Source: Ziziphus jujuba (Eukaryota > Streptophyta > Magnoliopsida > Rosales > Rhamnaceae). From it: a DNA stretch of 64,000 bases. The position numbers and the translations under genes are program-made. Positions 1 to 10,890 of this stretch are shown piece by piece. The DNA lies in contig NC_083381.1 in the NCBI RefSeq assembly GCF_031755915.1, positions 8,692,501 through 8,756,500 of the forward strand. The letters are read 5' to 3'. The first letter of the stretch is position 1. Every line of letters starts with the position of its first letter. Below the pieces are notes generated by a model. It had not been told where the DNA came from, did no database searches, and worked only from the letters and a program-made list of their open reading frames with translations.

Positions 1-1082
1 GTTAAGGTTGCATCCATCCTATACACATTCAGCATCTTAAAAAAAAAAAAAAAAATTCATTCCTAGTTGAATTAGGATTTCCTAGTTTTATCGTATTTTT
101 ATTTCCTAGTTTGTTGGTTGTCTTTCATCATTGTTCTTGTTAATTTGGTTTTTGTTGATTTTTCTTTGCTGTTTTAGTCTTAGATATTTGCATTCATATA
201 TTCACAAAAAAACAAAAGAGAAAAAAAAAAGAGTTTGCGGCAACATTTAAAAAAAAAAAAAAAAAAACTGCACATTTGTGTTTATTTGGAGGTCACGGGT
301 TTGGTGTTTGTTTTAGAATTGGAATTGCAATTTTGGTAATTATTCTTTCTACTGCAGTTGTTTATATTCTGTGAGTGAAAAAAAAAAAAAAAAAAGGAGG
401 TAAAGCCGAATAAAAAAAAAAATAGAAAAATATTTCGGTTTGTTGGAGTTTGATTTGTTTGCTGAAAATTTGTTGGAGCTGCTGGTTTTTTATTATTTAT
501 TCAATATTTGAGTTGCTGGAGAATTATTTTTGCTGCTGGATATTTGGATTTTGGGTGCTTAAATTATTTGGGATTAAAATTAGATAAAGGAATTGATACA
601 AAACTTGAATTACAAGAACAACAACCAACACTTTTCTATAATTTTGTTCTCTTTTATTCTTGTTCGTATTTGAATTTATTTTTCTAGAATTTTGTTCTTG
701 AACTCATAATCTATTACCATCTGGTGCATTTTTCAAAAATTCCAACGTTTTCCCATTGTTTTGTGTTTTCTTGTCTAGAAAGCCAAAAAATTAGGATTTA
801 TTGGATTCTTTCGGTATTGCCTACTTTTTGCTACTGTTTTGTTGATAAGTTTAATTAAAACATACTAGTGATCTAATTGCTGTTTTGTGGGTGTTTTAAT
901 TAGAACTTTGAGATAATTCATTGAGTGGAAAAAGGCAAGAGTGTGTGAGCTTAAAAGAGGGTAAAAGCCGAAACTAGTGTGCAAACACGAGTGTCGAGAC
1001 CTTGTTTGAGTGAAACACATGAGGGAGTGAATATTGTGAGGATTTATTTTTTTTATTTTTTTTTTGGTAGTATTTTACTAAC
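1..1082 (+). other. Gy-1 untranslated leader
   Basis: About 1.1 kb of A/T-rich non-coding sequence with several A runs (about 40-55, 249-267, 379-396) precedes the gag start. Parts of it are also found in Gy-5 (from about 42049) and, inverted, in Gy-2 (13300-14270). The last 250 bases before gag are the best conserved. No gene is seen in it. Confidence 0.8.
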
Positions 1083-1583
1083 ATGGCAGATTCTAGAATA
1101 AGAAGAGGGGATCCACCCTTGAGGATCAATGAGGAAGAGTCCGTAGCATTTCATGGCGATGACTGAGCTACCGGAAGTGGAGACCAAGTGGATTTGAGAA
1201 CTATTTTGGAATCAATACAGCGGATGAGTGCTCAATTTGAACATGTAAACCAAAGAGTGGGAAGATTAGAAGCCTCACAAGGAAGGCCGAATACAAGAAA
1301 TAGGCAAGAATTCCATGGAGGACGAGGCCGAGGACGAGGAGGTCGCGAGAGGCCGAGAGAGGAATTTGATGAGGAGCCATTGGACGGTGACTTTGAGGAA
1401 GGTATGGACGAAACCCTTGCTGTCCAAGATAGAGCTGGCCGTGGGAGATATAGGAGGGAGGATACAGATGAAGATTTGGGAAATATCAAGGTTAATATCC
1501 CACCTTTTATGGGTAAAAGTGATCCTGAAGTTTATTTGGAGTGGGAAGAGAAAATGGAGATGATTCGGAAGGTAAGAAGGTGA
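1083..1583 (+). pseudogene. Gy-1 gag, N-terminal part, broken
   Basis: The ATG at 1083 begins MADSRIRRGDPPLRINEE, shared with Gy-5. Codon 28 (1164-1166) is TGA where Gy-5 has CGA. The same frame reopens to 1583 through a Gly/Arg-rich stretch ([13 protein letters not shown]) and the segment [16 protein letters not shown], which leads into the gag core. It then ends because 19 bases present in Gy-5 (after GAGATGAT) are missing around 1561-1568, shifting the frame. The rest of gag continues in the pol frame. Gag would form the cytoplasmic particle; here no full-length product is possible. Confidence 0.9.
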
Positions 1584-4500
1584 AGATGGCAGCAATGGAG
1601 TTTGGCCATTATGCACTCCAATGGTGGATAAATGAGCAAAGCACCCGAAGGAGGGTTGGTGAAGACTTAATTAAAACATGGCGACAAATGAAAGGAGTCA
1701 TGAGGAAGCGGTTTGTGCCATCCCATTACCAAAGGTTGCTGCATCAAAGGCTTCAATCTTTGTCTCAAGGAAGTAGGTCCGTGGAGGATTATTACAAAGA
1801 GATGGAGATGTTAATGATGAGGTTAAACATGAGGGAGGATAGAGAGGCAACAATGGCAAGATTTCTTGGAGGGTTAAACCGTGACATTGCCAACCAACTT
1901 GAATTACAACAATACTTGGAATTGGAGGAGATGTTGCATGTAGCCATTAAACTTGAGAACCAATTCAAGAGGAGGGGTGTTAGTACACGGTTTGGAGGAG
2001 TTTCTAGCAGTGGAAGGACAAGTTCAAGTGGCTGGAAAAACAATTCCACTTATGAAAACAAGTTGAGGCCGAAATTAGGAGAAGAATCAACCAACCGGCC
2101 AAGAAGGGAGGTCAAGACCGAATCTGTCCAAGCACTTAGAGGTGAGATAAAATCTGATCCTAAACCTCAAAAATCTAGAGAAATAATTTGTTTTAAGTGC
2201 CAAGGAAGAGGACACATATCCAGCCAATGCCCAAATAGAAGAATCATGGTATTAAAGGGTGATGGTGAGCTGGAATCCGCAAGTGAAGAAAGTGGCGCTG
2301 AAACCGAGCAAGAGGAGGAATGTAATGAAGATGAAACCGAACCTGTAGATACATCTAAAGCCGAGTTGAGCTTGGTTTCAAGGAGAGTACTTGCTGTCTA
2401 CAAAGATGAAGAGCAGATACAAAGAGAAAACATCTTCCACACTCGCTGCGAAATACAAGGTAAAATTTGTAGCATGATTATAGATAGTGAGAGTTGTACT
2501 AATGTGATAAGTAATCTTGTAGTTGATAAATTAGGTTTGAAAACAATTAAACATCCAGAACCTTATAGATTACAATGGCTTAATGATAGTGGTGAGATGA
2601 AAGTAAACAAACAAGCCAAAGTAAAATTTAATATAGGTAGATATGAGGATGTAATTTTATGTGATATTGTACCTATGATTGCTGGACATATACTATTAGG
2701 TAGACCATGGCAATTTGATAAAGATGCTACTCATTTTGGTCGAGAAAATAGTATTGTTTTCAGGTTTAAAGGGAAGAAGATCAAGCTGGAACCATTATCT
2801 CCTAAAGAGGTTTACAAGGACCAATTACAAATGCAACAAAGGAGAGAAGCCGAAAAGCTCAAGGAAAAAGCAAGCATGGCACCAGCGGCTTCACCATCCA
2901 TTCAAGAAGGTAAGATTGAGGTTGCTGACCAAGGTAAGGTTTCTAAGGTTCATATTGAGTGGAAAGACCAAGAAAAAGCCGAGAGAGAGGTGAGAAAAGA
3001 GAGCAAACCCGAGAGCATAAAAAAACTGGAAATTTCCGCCAATGAGAGCCAAACCGAGGAAGGAAAAAGAAAAGAAAGAAAAGAAAGGAAAAACCAGAAT
3101 TTTTATTTGAGTTTAGGGGATATTAATAAGGTTATTGAGTGTAAGAAACCTTTGCTGGTCATGCTTTACAAAGAAAATTATTTTAATGATCAAACTAATT
3201 TTGAAGAACTTGAATTGCCAAGTTCAATGATTTCTCTTTTGAAGGAATTTGGAGATGTCTTCCCAAGTGAAATTCCAAGTGGACTACCACCTATTCGAGG
3301 GATAGAACATCAAATTGACTTTGTTCCAGGGGCTGCCATACCAAATAGACCAGCTTATAGGAGCAATCCCGAAGAAACAAAGGAGCTGCAAAAACAGGTA
3401 AGTGATTTGCTTGATAAAGGATATATTCGTGAGAGTTTAAGTCCATGTGCTGTTCCTGTTTTGTTGGTACCTAAAAAGGATGGTTCTTGGAGAATGTGTG
3501 TTGATTGTAGAGCTATAAATAATATTACCATCAAATATAGACATCCCATTCCTAGATTAGATGATATGCTTGATGAATTGCATGGTGCTTGCATGTTTAC
3601 AAAAATTGATCTTAGGAGTGGTTATCACCAAATTAGGATGAAAGAAGGTGATGAATGGAAAACCGCATTCAAAACTAAATATGGACTGTATGAATGGTTA
3701 GTTATGCCTTTTGGATTATCCAATGCACCTAGTACTTTCATGAGGCTTATGAATCATGTAATGCGTCCATTTATTGGTAAATTTGTGGTTGTTTATTTTG
3801 ATGACATTTTAATATATAGCCGAAATTTAGATGACCATGTGGATCAACTTAGGCAAGTTTTGCAAGTTCTTAGAAAGGAAAGATTATTTGCTAACATTAA
3901 AAAATGTGACTTTTGCAAAGAAGAGCTTGTGTTTTTAGGTTTTGTAGTAAGTGCTGCAGGAATCAAAGTTGATCAAGCTAAGGTGAAGGTAATCCAAGAG
4001 TGGCCGGTTCCTACTTCCATTACCCAAGTGAGGAGCTTTCATGGCTTGGCAAGCTTTTACCGAAGATTTGTCAAGGATTTTAGTACCATAGCAGCACCAT
4101 TGAATGAAATTGTCAAGAAGAATGTTGGCTTCAAATGGGGGGAAGTACAAGAAAAATCTTTTAATTTGTTGAAAGAAAAATTGTGTAATGCACCTTTGTT
4201 AGTTTTGCCAAATTTTTCTAAGACTTTTGAAATTGAGTGTGATGCTTCGAGTGTAGGTATTGGAGCTGTTTTAATGCAAGAAGGAAGGCCCATAACCTAC
4301 TTTAGTGAAAAATTGAATGGAGCTGCCTTAAACTACTCGACTTATGACAAGGAGATGTATGCTTTGGTGAGGGCTTTGGAGACGTGGCAGCATTATCTTA
4401 TGCCAAAGGAGTTTGTGATTCATAAGGAAAATGTGGTTGCCGATGCATTATCCCGAAGGTATGTGCTCTTTTCTACTTTAGATGCTAGATTGCTTGGATT

Positions 4501-6049
4501 TGAACAATTGAAAGAACTTTATGAGCATGATAGTGACTTTGGAGAAATTTTTAGAACCTGTTTGAAACATGGATTTAATAAATTTTACATATTTGAGGGA
4601 TATTTGTTTAAGGAAAACAAACTTTGTGTGCCTAATTGTAGTATAAGGGAATTATTGGTTCGGGAAGGACATGGGGGTGGTTTAATGGGTCATTTTGGTA
4701 TTTTAAAGACTTTATCCTTGCTGCAAGAACATTTTTATTGGCCTAACATGAGGAGAGATGTTGAGAGAATTTGTGAAAGATGTGTGAAGTGCCGAAAAAC
4801 AAAATCAACATTGAAACCGCATGGATTGTACAAGCCTTTGCCGATTCCTACCTATCCTTGGATAGATTTGTCTATGGATTTTATTCTTGGGTTGCCTAGG
4901 TCAAGGACAGGTAAGGATTCAATATTTGTTGTAGTAGATAGGTTTTCTAAGATGGCACATTTTATTGCATGTAATAAAACTGATGATGCATCCAACATTG
5001 CTAATTTATTTTTCAAGGAAATTGTGAGATTGCATGGAATGCCAAAAACTATTGTGTCGGATAGGGATGCTAAGTTCTTAAGCTATTTTTGGACAACATT
5101 GTGGGCTAAATTAGGTACTAAGCTTTTATTTTCAACTACTTGTCATCCACAAACTGATGGACAAACCGAAGTAGTAAATAGAACCTTGTCTGCATTGTTG
5201 AGAGCATTAATTAGTAGAAATTTAAGGACTTGGGAAGAATGTTTGCCACATGTTGAATTTGCATATAATAGGTCTTTACATTCAGCCACTAAATTTACTC
5301 CATTTGAAATTGTTTATGGTTTTAATCCTTTGACTCCATTAGATTTAACACCTTTGCCTTTAAGTGAGCGTGCTAATCTAGATGGAAAACAAAAAGCTGA
5401 TTTTGTAAAGCAGATTCATGAGAAAACCCGAGCAAACATTGAGAGGAGGACCGAGCAATATGCAAGGGTGGCTAATCAAGGCCGAAAATCAATGGTGTTT
5501 GAACCTGGAGATTGGGTGTGGCTGCATTTAAGGAAAGAAAGATTCCCCGAACAAAGGAAATCAAAACTCATGCCGAGGGGTGATGGACCTTTTCAAGTTT
5601 TGGAGAGGATAAACGACAATGCTTACAAGCTTGATCTACCAGGTGAGTATAATGTTAGTGCTTCCTTTAATGTTGCTGATTTATCTCCTTTTGCTGCAGG
5701 TGATGATTTCGATTTGAGGACAAATCCTTTTCAAGAGGAGGGGAATGATGCGAATCCACCCGAGACAGCTCGACCAACAACCCGCTGGGGTGCTGACCCA
5801 TTACAAATGAAGGTGGGGCCGATCACTAGGGCCCAAGCCAAGAAGTTCAAGGACAATCTTGCTGTCTTCATACAAGGAATAAGTCATAGTCAAGAGGGGT
5901 TGGCCATATCTAAAGAACAAAAGCCTGTTTTACTCATACAAGCAATAGAAGCCAAAACGGGGTCGGGTGACGTTTTTGGTAACAATAAAGAGGCCGGGTT
6001 GTATGAATTGGAACCCCATCTTTATGGGTTTAATTTATATGGAGGATGA
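1541..6049 (+). pseudogene. Gy-1 gag-pol, 1502-codon open frame with lethal defects
   Basis: The frame carries, in order: gag core ([13 protein letters not shown] to NQFKRRG), a CCHC knuckle ([14 protein letters not shown]), retropepsin, reverse transcriptase with YFDD (3794-3805), RNase H, integrase zinc finger (H2C2) and catalytic core ([28 protein letters not shown]), and a C-terminal GPF-type module. Two defects are hidden in the open frame. The protease DSG is DSE (GGG to GAG at 2489-2491). In RNase H, 38 codons present in Gy-5 are missing at 4423/4424, removing the TDH catalytic region in frame. The true start lies upstream in broken gag, so the ATG at 1541 is only where the frame opens. 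The last 101 codons lie inside the 3' LTR. Confidence 0.93.
5733..5745 (+). other. Gy-1 polypurine tract
   Basis: AAGAGGAGGGGAA lies directly before the LTR start TGATGCGAATCC. It is the expected plus-strand primer and lies inside the coding frame (residues Q-E-E-G-N). It fixes the 5' edge of the LTR. Confidence 0.9.
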
Positions 6050-6862
6050 GTCATAGAAACCAGCCAAATCAGCTTCAAAGCCGACCAATAAGGAGGTTTG
6101 CGCGCAAGGAGAAGGAAAGGCCGGATTTGCTGTATTCTTCGCGGGCTTTACTGTATTAGCCTTTTCTCTTACTTCCAAGCAAGGGCAACGTGAGGAACTT
6201 CACAATAAGCTTATTTGGCATCCTACAAAGCATATTGAAGCTGATTTGGAGCTCACTTGGGTCAAAGAATTGGTCAAAGTCAATGTAGTCAAAAAGCTAG
6301 TATTTTAGTTTCCTAATTTTATTCTACTTTTTGTTTTAGGAAACTACCATTATTTTTAGTTTCTATTTATTTATTTTCTGGACAAATAAGATTAGGAAAG
6401 TTATTATTTTATTATTTTCTTTGTAAATTAATTAATTCCTAATTCAAAATAAAGGAATTAATTAATCCAAATTAGATTAGGAAAAGGAAAGTTTCGGCCA
6501 AGGTAGAATTCTTCATTGAGTGGCCGGTTTTTCCTAGGGTTTTTAGGGTTTATTTTGTTTCTTTTAAAGCCTATTTAAAGGCTTATTTTTTCATTAATAA
6601 GATAACTTTAAAACTTTGATTTGATTAAGAAAATACTTGTGAGATTAATTATCTCTTTGTTTTTTGAGAACACCTAAAACACCATTAGAGAATTGGTTGT
6701 TTTAGCTTGACTTATCAATAGGTTTTCCATCCCCTATTGTGGCGTCTACATTATACCAAGGTTTCTAACCACAGGTTGGTTAGGGGTTGAGGTCCATTCC
6801 ATTAGAACTTGAACTTAATTAAAGATCCGGGCTTAGGAGCAGGTCGTCCTAGGTTCGTATCA
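5746..6862 (+). repeat. Gy-1 3' LTR (1117 bp)
   Basis: It starts TGATGCGAATCC and ends GGTTCGTATCA, an imperfect inverted pair (TGATGCGAA / TTCGTATCA). The first 304 bp are the 3' end of the pol frame. The rest is A/T-rich. A piece of about 16 bp just before the end (TAATATAATACGGG in Gy-4 and Gy-5) is missing here. Confidence 0.92.
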
Positions 6863-7510
6863 GCTCCCTTAACTCTAATGGAGCCACATGGTATGGCAGT
6901 AAGGAAATAAGTCAGTGTCCAAAGCCAATTCGAAGATGACTCGATCTCTTTTTACGGTCGTAATCCTAGGTAACTTGTTGGAAAACACCTTCGAATGATT
7001 TCCCACTATGAGCACATCGTCTAACACTCAAAATCTACTAAGGCATCAACCACATGGGCTAGATACCATTGACAACCACTCTTAGATAGCTCCTCAGTAG
7101 CGAGATTAGAAACTAACCTCAGTAAAGGTCTTCTAACTCCTCCACGAGGCACCACTTCATGCAAGCCAAATTGTTTAAACATTACTTCTTTATGGCAACG
7201 ATCCATAAACATAAGATTCACAACTACCCAATTCACGTCTAGGATCACTTTAAGCCAAAAGATCCAACTTAATTAGGTCTCCTTCCCTCACCTGATCTTC
7301 GGTAAAGAAGAGGCAACCCTTGACCATTTGACTAGGCCATAGGGATTCCCCTAGAGGTTAGGTGATTTCTAATTAGCACATTTCAACTCGGGCAATGAAT
7401 TCGCTTTGAGGCAAGGGAAAATAATGCTTCAAGATGGCTAAAAAAAGGAGAATATATGCGGATGGGATGCACAACAATGCATGGTCCCTTAGGAATACTA
7501 GAACCCAGAA
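6863..7510 (-). pseudogene. LL-1 internal region: gypsy pol fragment
   Basis: On the minus strand this follows the LL-1 primer site. A 75-codon frame (7248 down to 7021) contains VVNLMFMDRCHKEVMFKQFG and ends with KSGCQWYLAHVVDALVDFE. This resembles the protease-to-RT linker of plant chromoviruses (pattern MDW...Y.A.LDC..K.V.F, then GC.AYLA.V.D). No RT core is present. Most of gag is absent between primer site and this piece, so there is a large deletion. The fragment stops where Gy-1 begins. It is the only coding evidence for what LL elements encoded. Confidence 0.6.
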
Positions 7511-7523
7511 CTCTGACACCAAC
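7511..7523 (-). other. LL-1 primer binding site (initiator Met tRNA type)
   Basis: On the minus strand, directly after the LTR end, GTTGGTGTCAGAG matches the plant initiator-Met primer site TGGTATCAGAGC with a few changes. It marks LL-1 as a 5' LTR followed by internal sequence rather than a solo LTR. Confidence 0.65.
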
Positions 7524-9828
7524 AGTCAGGACCCGTCCAAGATCCCTTACCGGAACCCTAGATAAGCCCTGATCCCAGGGAAATCCTACTAAATATTCCA
7601 ATGGAAAATTCGGCAGAATCTCCCCTAAGGGTTGGATTTACCTTAAAATTTCCTGCATAGAAAACGCACTTCTAACAATATCTCCTTATTCCTCCCACCT
7701 TACTACAATTTATTTTCATAAATTCTTGCACTTCATATAACAAACAGGAAATAAGTGCAATATTAATTAAAAAAGTGTCCAATACAGTATACAGAGCATC
7801 AATGTCTACAATTAAGTGTAAAATTTTCTAGAATGCAAAATGGAAATAAATAATACAAGATGGAAATAAAGAAAGGAAAGGCTCCTCAAACATCAAAGAT
7901 GATTAAGATGTCAAGCTTGCCCCCGATTTATCAATATCTACTAACCTGGGCCTAGGGGAACGATTTTAAAAATGCGCGATGCTAATCATTTTAGTAAGTG
8001 ATCCAATCTACTTTGCAATAATAATAATAATATGATAGTAAAATAAACATGATTAATTAATAATAAATAAGTAAATAAATAATAAGTAGTTAAAAATAAT
8101 GTTTTCACTCAAAACCCTCATAATTCACTCAGACAAAACCCAATATTTATATACCCCAAAAATCAAGAAATAATTAATAGGTAATTAAATAAATAGTTAA
8201 GAAAAACAAATAAAATACAATAAAATTCATTTTTAAAATATAAATCAATCTATATAATAAAAATATGGAACAATGCATTTTTTGAAATATTAGTTTGAAA
8301 TAATGGGGAGTGGGGTGGCTTATGTGCACTATATAAAACTTGCCTGCCCTCAGGTCCATAGCATCTCATGGAAGAGTATACCAACATGCGCGCTTATCAA
8401 CATATATAGTACAGAATACCAGTACTAGATGAGTGCATCTAAAAATCAAAATCATAATTTTCCAAATATAACAATCTCATGAATGCCATTGCATTAAATA
8501 TCTCTTTGCAAAACCACCTGATCTACATTTCATTAAATCCATTCCCATAATTTCATTGATACAAATCTATCGGATCTCCAATGGCATAAAAATTCAAAGC
8601 CAAAATATTTAAATGCATAAATACATTTTTGACACATAATAGCTTTAGAGAATTATTTTTCTTCAAACCCTTACGATCCAGCTATGTCAAAATAATATTA
8701 AAACTCATATAAAATTCATGTGCATTTAAATTGATATGAACATATATATAATGCATCATAAATTCAATAAAATATCAAAATATAATTAATTAGAATTTTA
8801 AAACTGCAAATCCTTTAAATTCCAAAACATATTTTTGGCAGCAACACATATATTAAAAAATTATCATAATTTGGCCTTGTAAATTTAAATAGCAATTTAA
8901 TTAAATCTCCAACACGTAAAACATATTCTCTAAATACTTAATTAGCACAAAATATACATAAGTTAATTTTCCAAAATAATTTTGAAGGTGGGTCACTCAC
9001 CTCGAGTACACAATTCAATCAAGATCCTCCATGAGATCAATTCCACAATTCACAAGTGCTCCTAAAATATCAATATTACACAAAATCGATTAAATTAATA
9101 TTTTACTCAGATAAATTATACACGGTTACCGGGAGGATTTAACATGAACGTTAACCAAAATTCAGAAATGATATATCGAATTGAAGCTTACAATGTGATG
9201 AACACAGATTGAGTCTTACCTCATAGAGATTAGACCTATGGTGGTCGAAATCTCATCGGAAAGGTTTCAGGTTTAATATGCTCAAATCTCACAAACCATC
9301 AGGAATTGGGTGAACAGGACCTCAGATTTGGATTCCAGGAGGTCAAATTAGTGGGAGAGGGTGGGAAATGTCATCGAAAACTCTCCAGAGGTGGGTTTTT
9401 TGGTGAGTCACCGTGGCCATCGGAATCCACCACCTCTGGTGGTGTGTCTGACATCCAATGGCCGTGAAAATTGATAGAGGGGTAGATTAGAGGATGGGTG
9501 AGCTCATGGGACCAGTGGTGAGGCAAACAGAGGTTTGGTTTGGGAGAAATCCATCGAAGAAAGAATCAGCACCGCCATCAAAAATTGCTTCGATCCAGGC
9601 ACGTCGGTGGTTGATTTGCCATGATTTTTCGCTGGCCGGCCATAAATGAGGTGAGCTACAAGGTGGTGTGGTGCGTGTGGTGGTTGGATGGCCAGAAATG
9701 GGTCAACAGCGTAAGGCCGATCCTCCCTCTCTCACCTCTTTCTCTCTCCTCCTCTCCCTTCTCTTCCCTCTCTCCCCCTTTCTCAACCAATGAAAACAGC
9801 TGCCGTGGGTGCCATTGTGCACTCACGG
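7524..9828 (-). repeat. LL-1 5' LTR, 3' portion
   Basis: Non-coding, A/T-rich long LTR read on the minus strand. It matches LL-3 in several blocks: the end segment (GGGCTTATCTAGGGTTCCGG), the segment with AGCGCGCA near 8390, and a homopurine tract (plus-strand CT-rich, 9719-9790) followed by GC-richer sequence. Gy-2 interrupts it at 9829. The small open frames here (such as 7383-7601 and 9621-9842) show no family resemblance. Confidence 0.8.
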
Positions 9829-10872
9829 TGATACGAACCTAGGATGACTGCTCTTAAACCTGTATTATATTAGCCTGGATCTCAATTAAGTTCAAGTTCT
9901 TATGGTCACCTCAACCCTTGACCAACCTATGGTTAGAAACCTTGGTATAATGAAGACGCCACAATAGGTTATGGATGTTCTATTGATAAGTCAAAACTAA
10001 AAACACTCACTCTGTAATGGTGTTTTAGGTGTTCAAAGAGAAATTCAATCCCACAATTAATTTTCTGTATGTACTAAATATTATTGATAAAAAAACCCTT
10101 AAATAAACTAAAAGGTTACAAAATAAAATCCTAATTATCTAGGTAAAACCGGGCACCAAAGAATAGAAAACCTCTCTTGGCCGAAATTCACCTCCTTTCC
10201 TAATATAATTTGGATTAATTAATTCATTTATCTTAAATTAGGAATTAATTAATTTACAATGAAAATAATAAAATAATAACTTTCCTAAGTTGATTTTTCC
10301 ATAAAACAAATAAATAAAAGCCAAATAAAGACTAATTTCCTAAAACAAAAAGTCAAAATCAAATTAGGAAACTAAAATACTATCTTTTTGACTAAGCTAT
10401 CTTTGACCAATTTAAGCTCCAAATCAGCTTCCATGTGCATTATAGGATGCCAAATAGGATTATCTTGGAGTCCCACACGTTGCCTTTGCTTGGATCAAAG
10501 AGAAAATGCCAACGCAGTAAAATACAGTAAAGTCAGCAAGCAATACAGTAAAATCGACCAACTTTCTCTCTCATGTGCACAAGCCCTTTTAGATTGCCTT
10601 TGAAGCTGCCTTGACTTGATTCCATGACCTCTTAGAGATATTTATTGGATCCATGAAGTGTTGGAACCATTTCTTGTTGCCCGGAGTCCATCTTTGCACT
10701 AAAACAGCTACGTAGGTCCGTATTGGCTTCCACCGCTTAGATACATGAAATAGTTCTTGTATCTTCCGGTATGGACAAGCCCTTTTGAAAAATAATTACC
10801 CCCTGTATAAAGGCAGCCAGGCTATCTTTAAATCTCTTAGCCTAAGCCTTAGTGATGGGTGGATTCTCTTCA
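9829..10872 (-). repeat. Gy-2 3' LTR
   Basis: The plus strand starts TGATACGAACCTAGG and ends GGATTCTCTTCA, so on the minus strand the LTR begins TGAAGAGAATCC and ends GTATCA. It is about 1.04 kb. It contains the decayed C-terminal coding tail of the family near 10790-10870. Confidence 0.87.
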
Positions 10873-10890
10873 TTCCCCTCCTTTTGAAAA
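10873..10890 (-). other. Gy-2 polypurine tract
   Basis: The minus strand reads AAAAGGAGGGGAA directly before the LTR start TGAAGAGAATCC, equivalent to the tracts in Gy-1 and Gy-5. Confidence 0.75.

Larger units (their letters stand above)
1..6862 (+). mobile_element. Gy-1: Ty3/gypsy LTR retrotransposon, 5' LTR outside the window
   Basis: The window opens inside the untranslated leader of a gypsy element: the first bases match the leader of Gy-2 on the other strand, just downstream of its primer site. The order is leader, gag, pol, polypurine tract and 3' LTR ending TTCGTATCA at 6862. It is very close in sequence to Gy-5. The coding region looks long but is dead, with a gag stop, a 19-bp deletion, a changed protease motif and a 114-bp RNase H deletion. 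The right flank is internal sequence of LL-1, so Gy-1 probably inserted there. If so, its target duplication should be GCTCC (6863-6867), with the partner left of the window. Confidence 0.93.

Noticed and set aside
7383..7601. 72-codon minus-strand frame
   Set aside because: It covers the LL-1 LTR end and primer site and resembles no protein.
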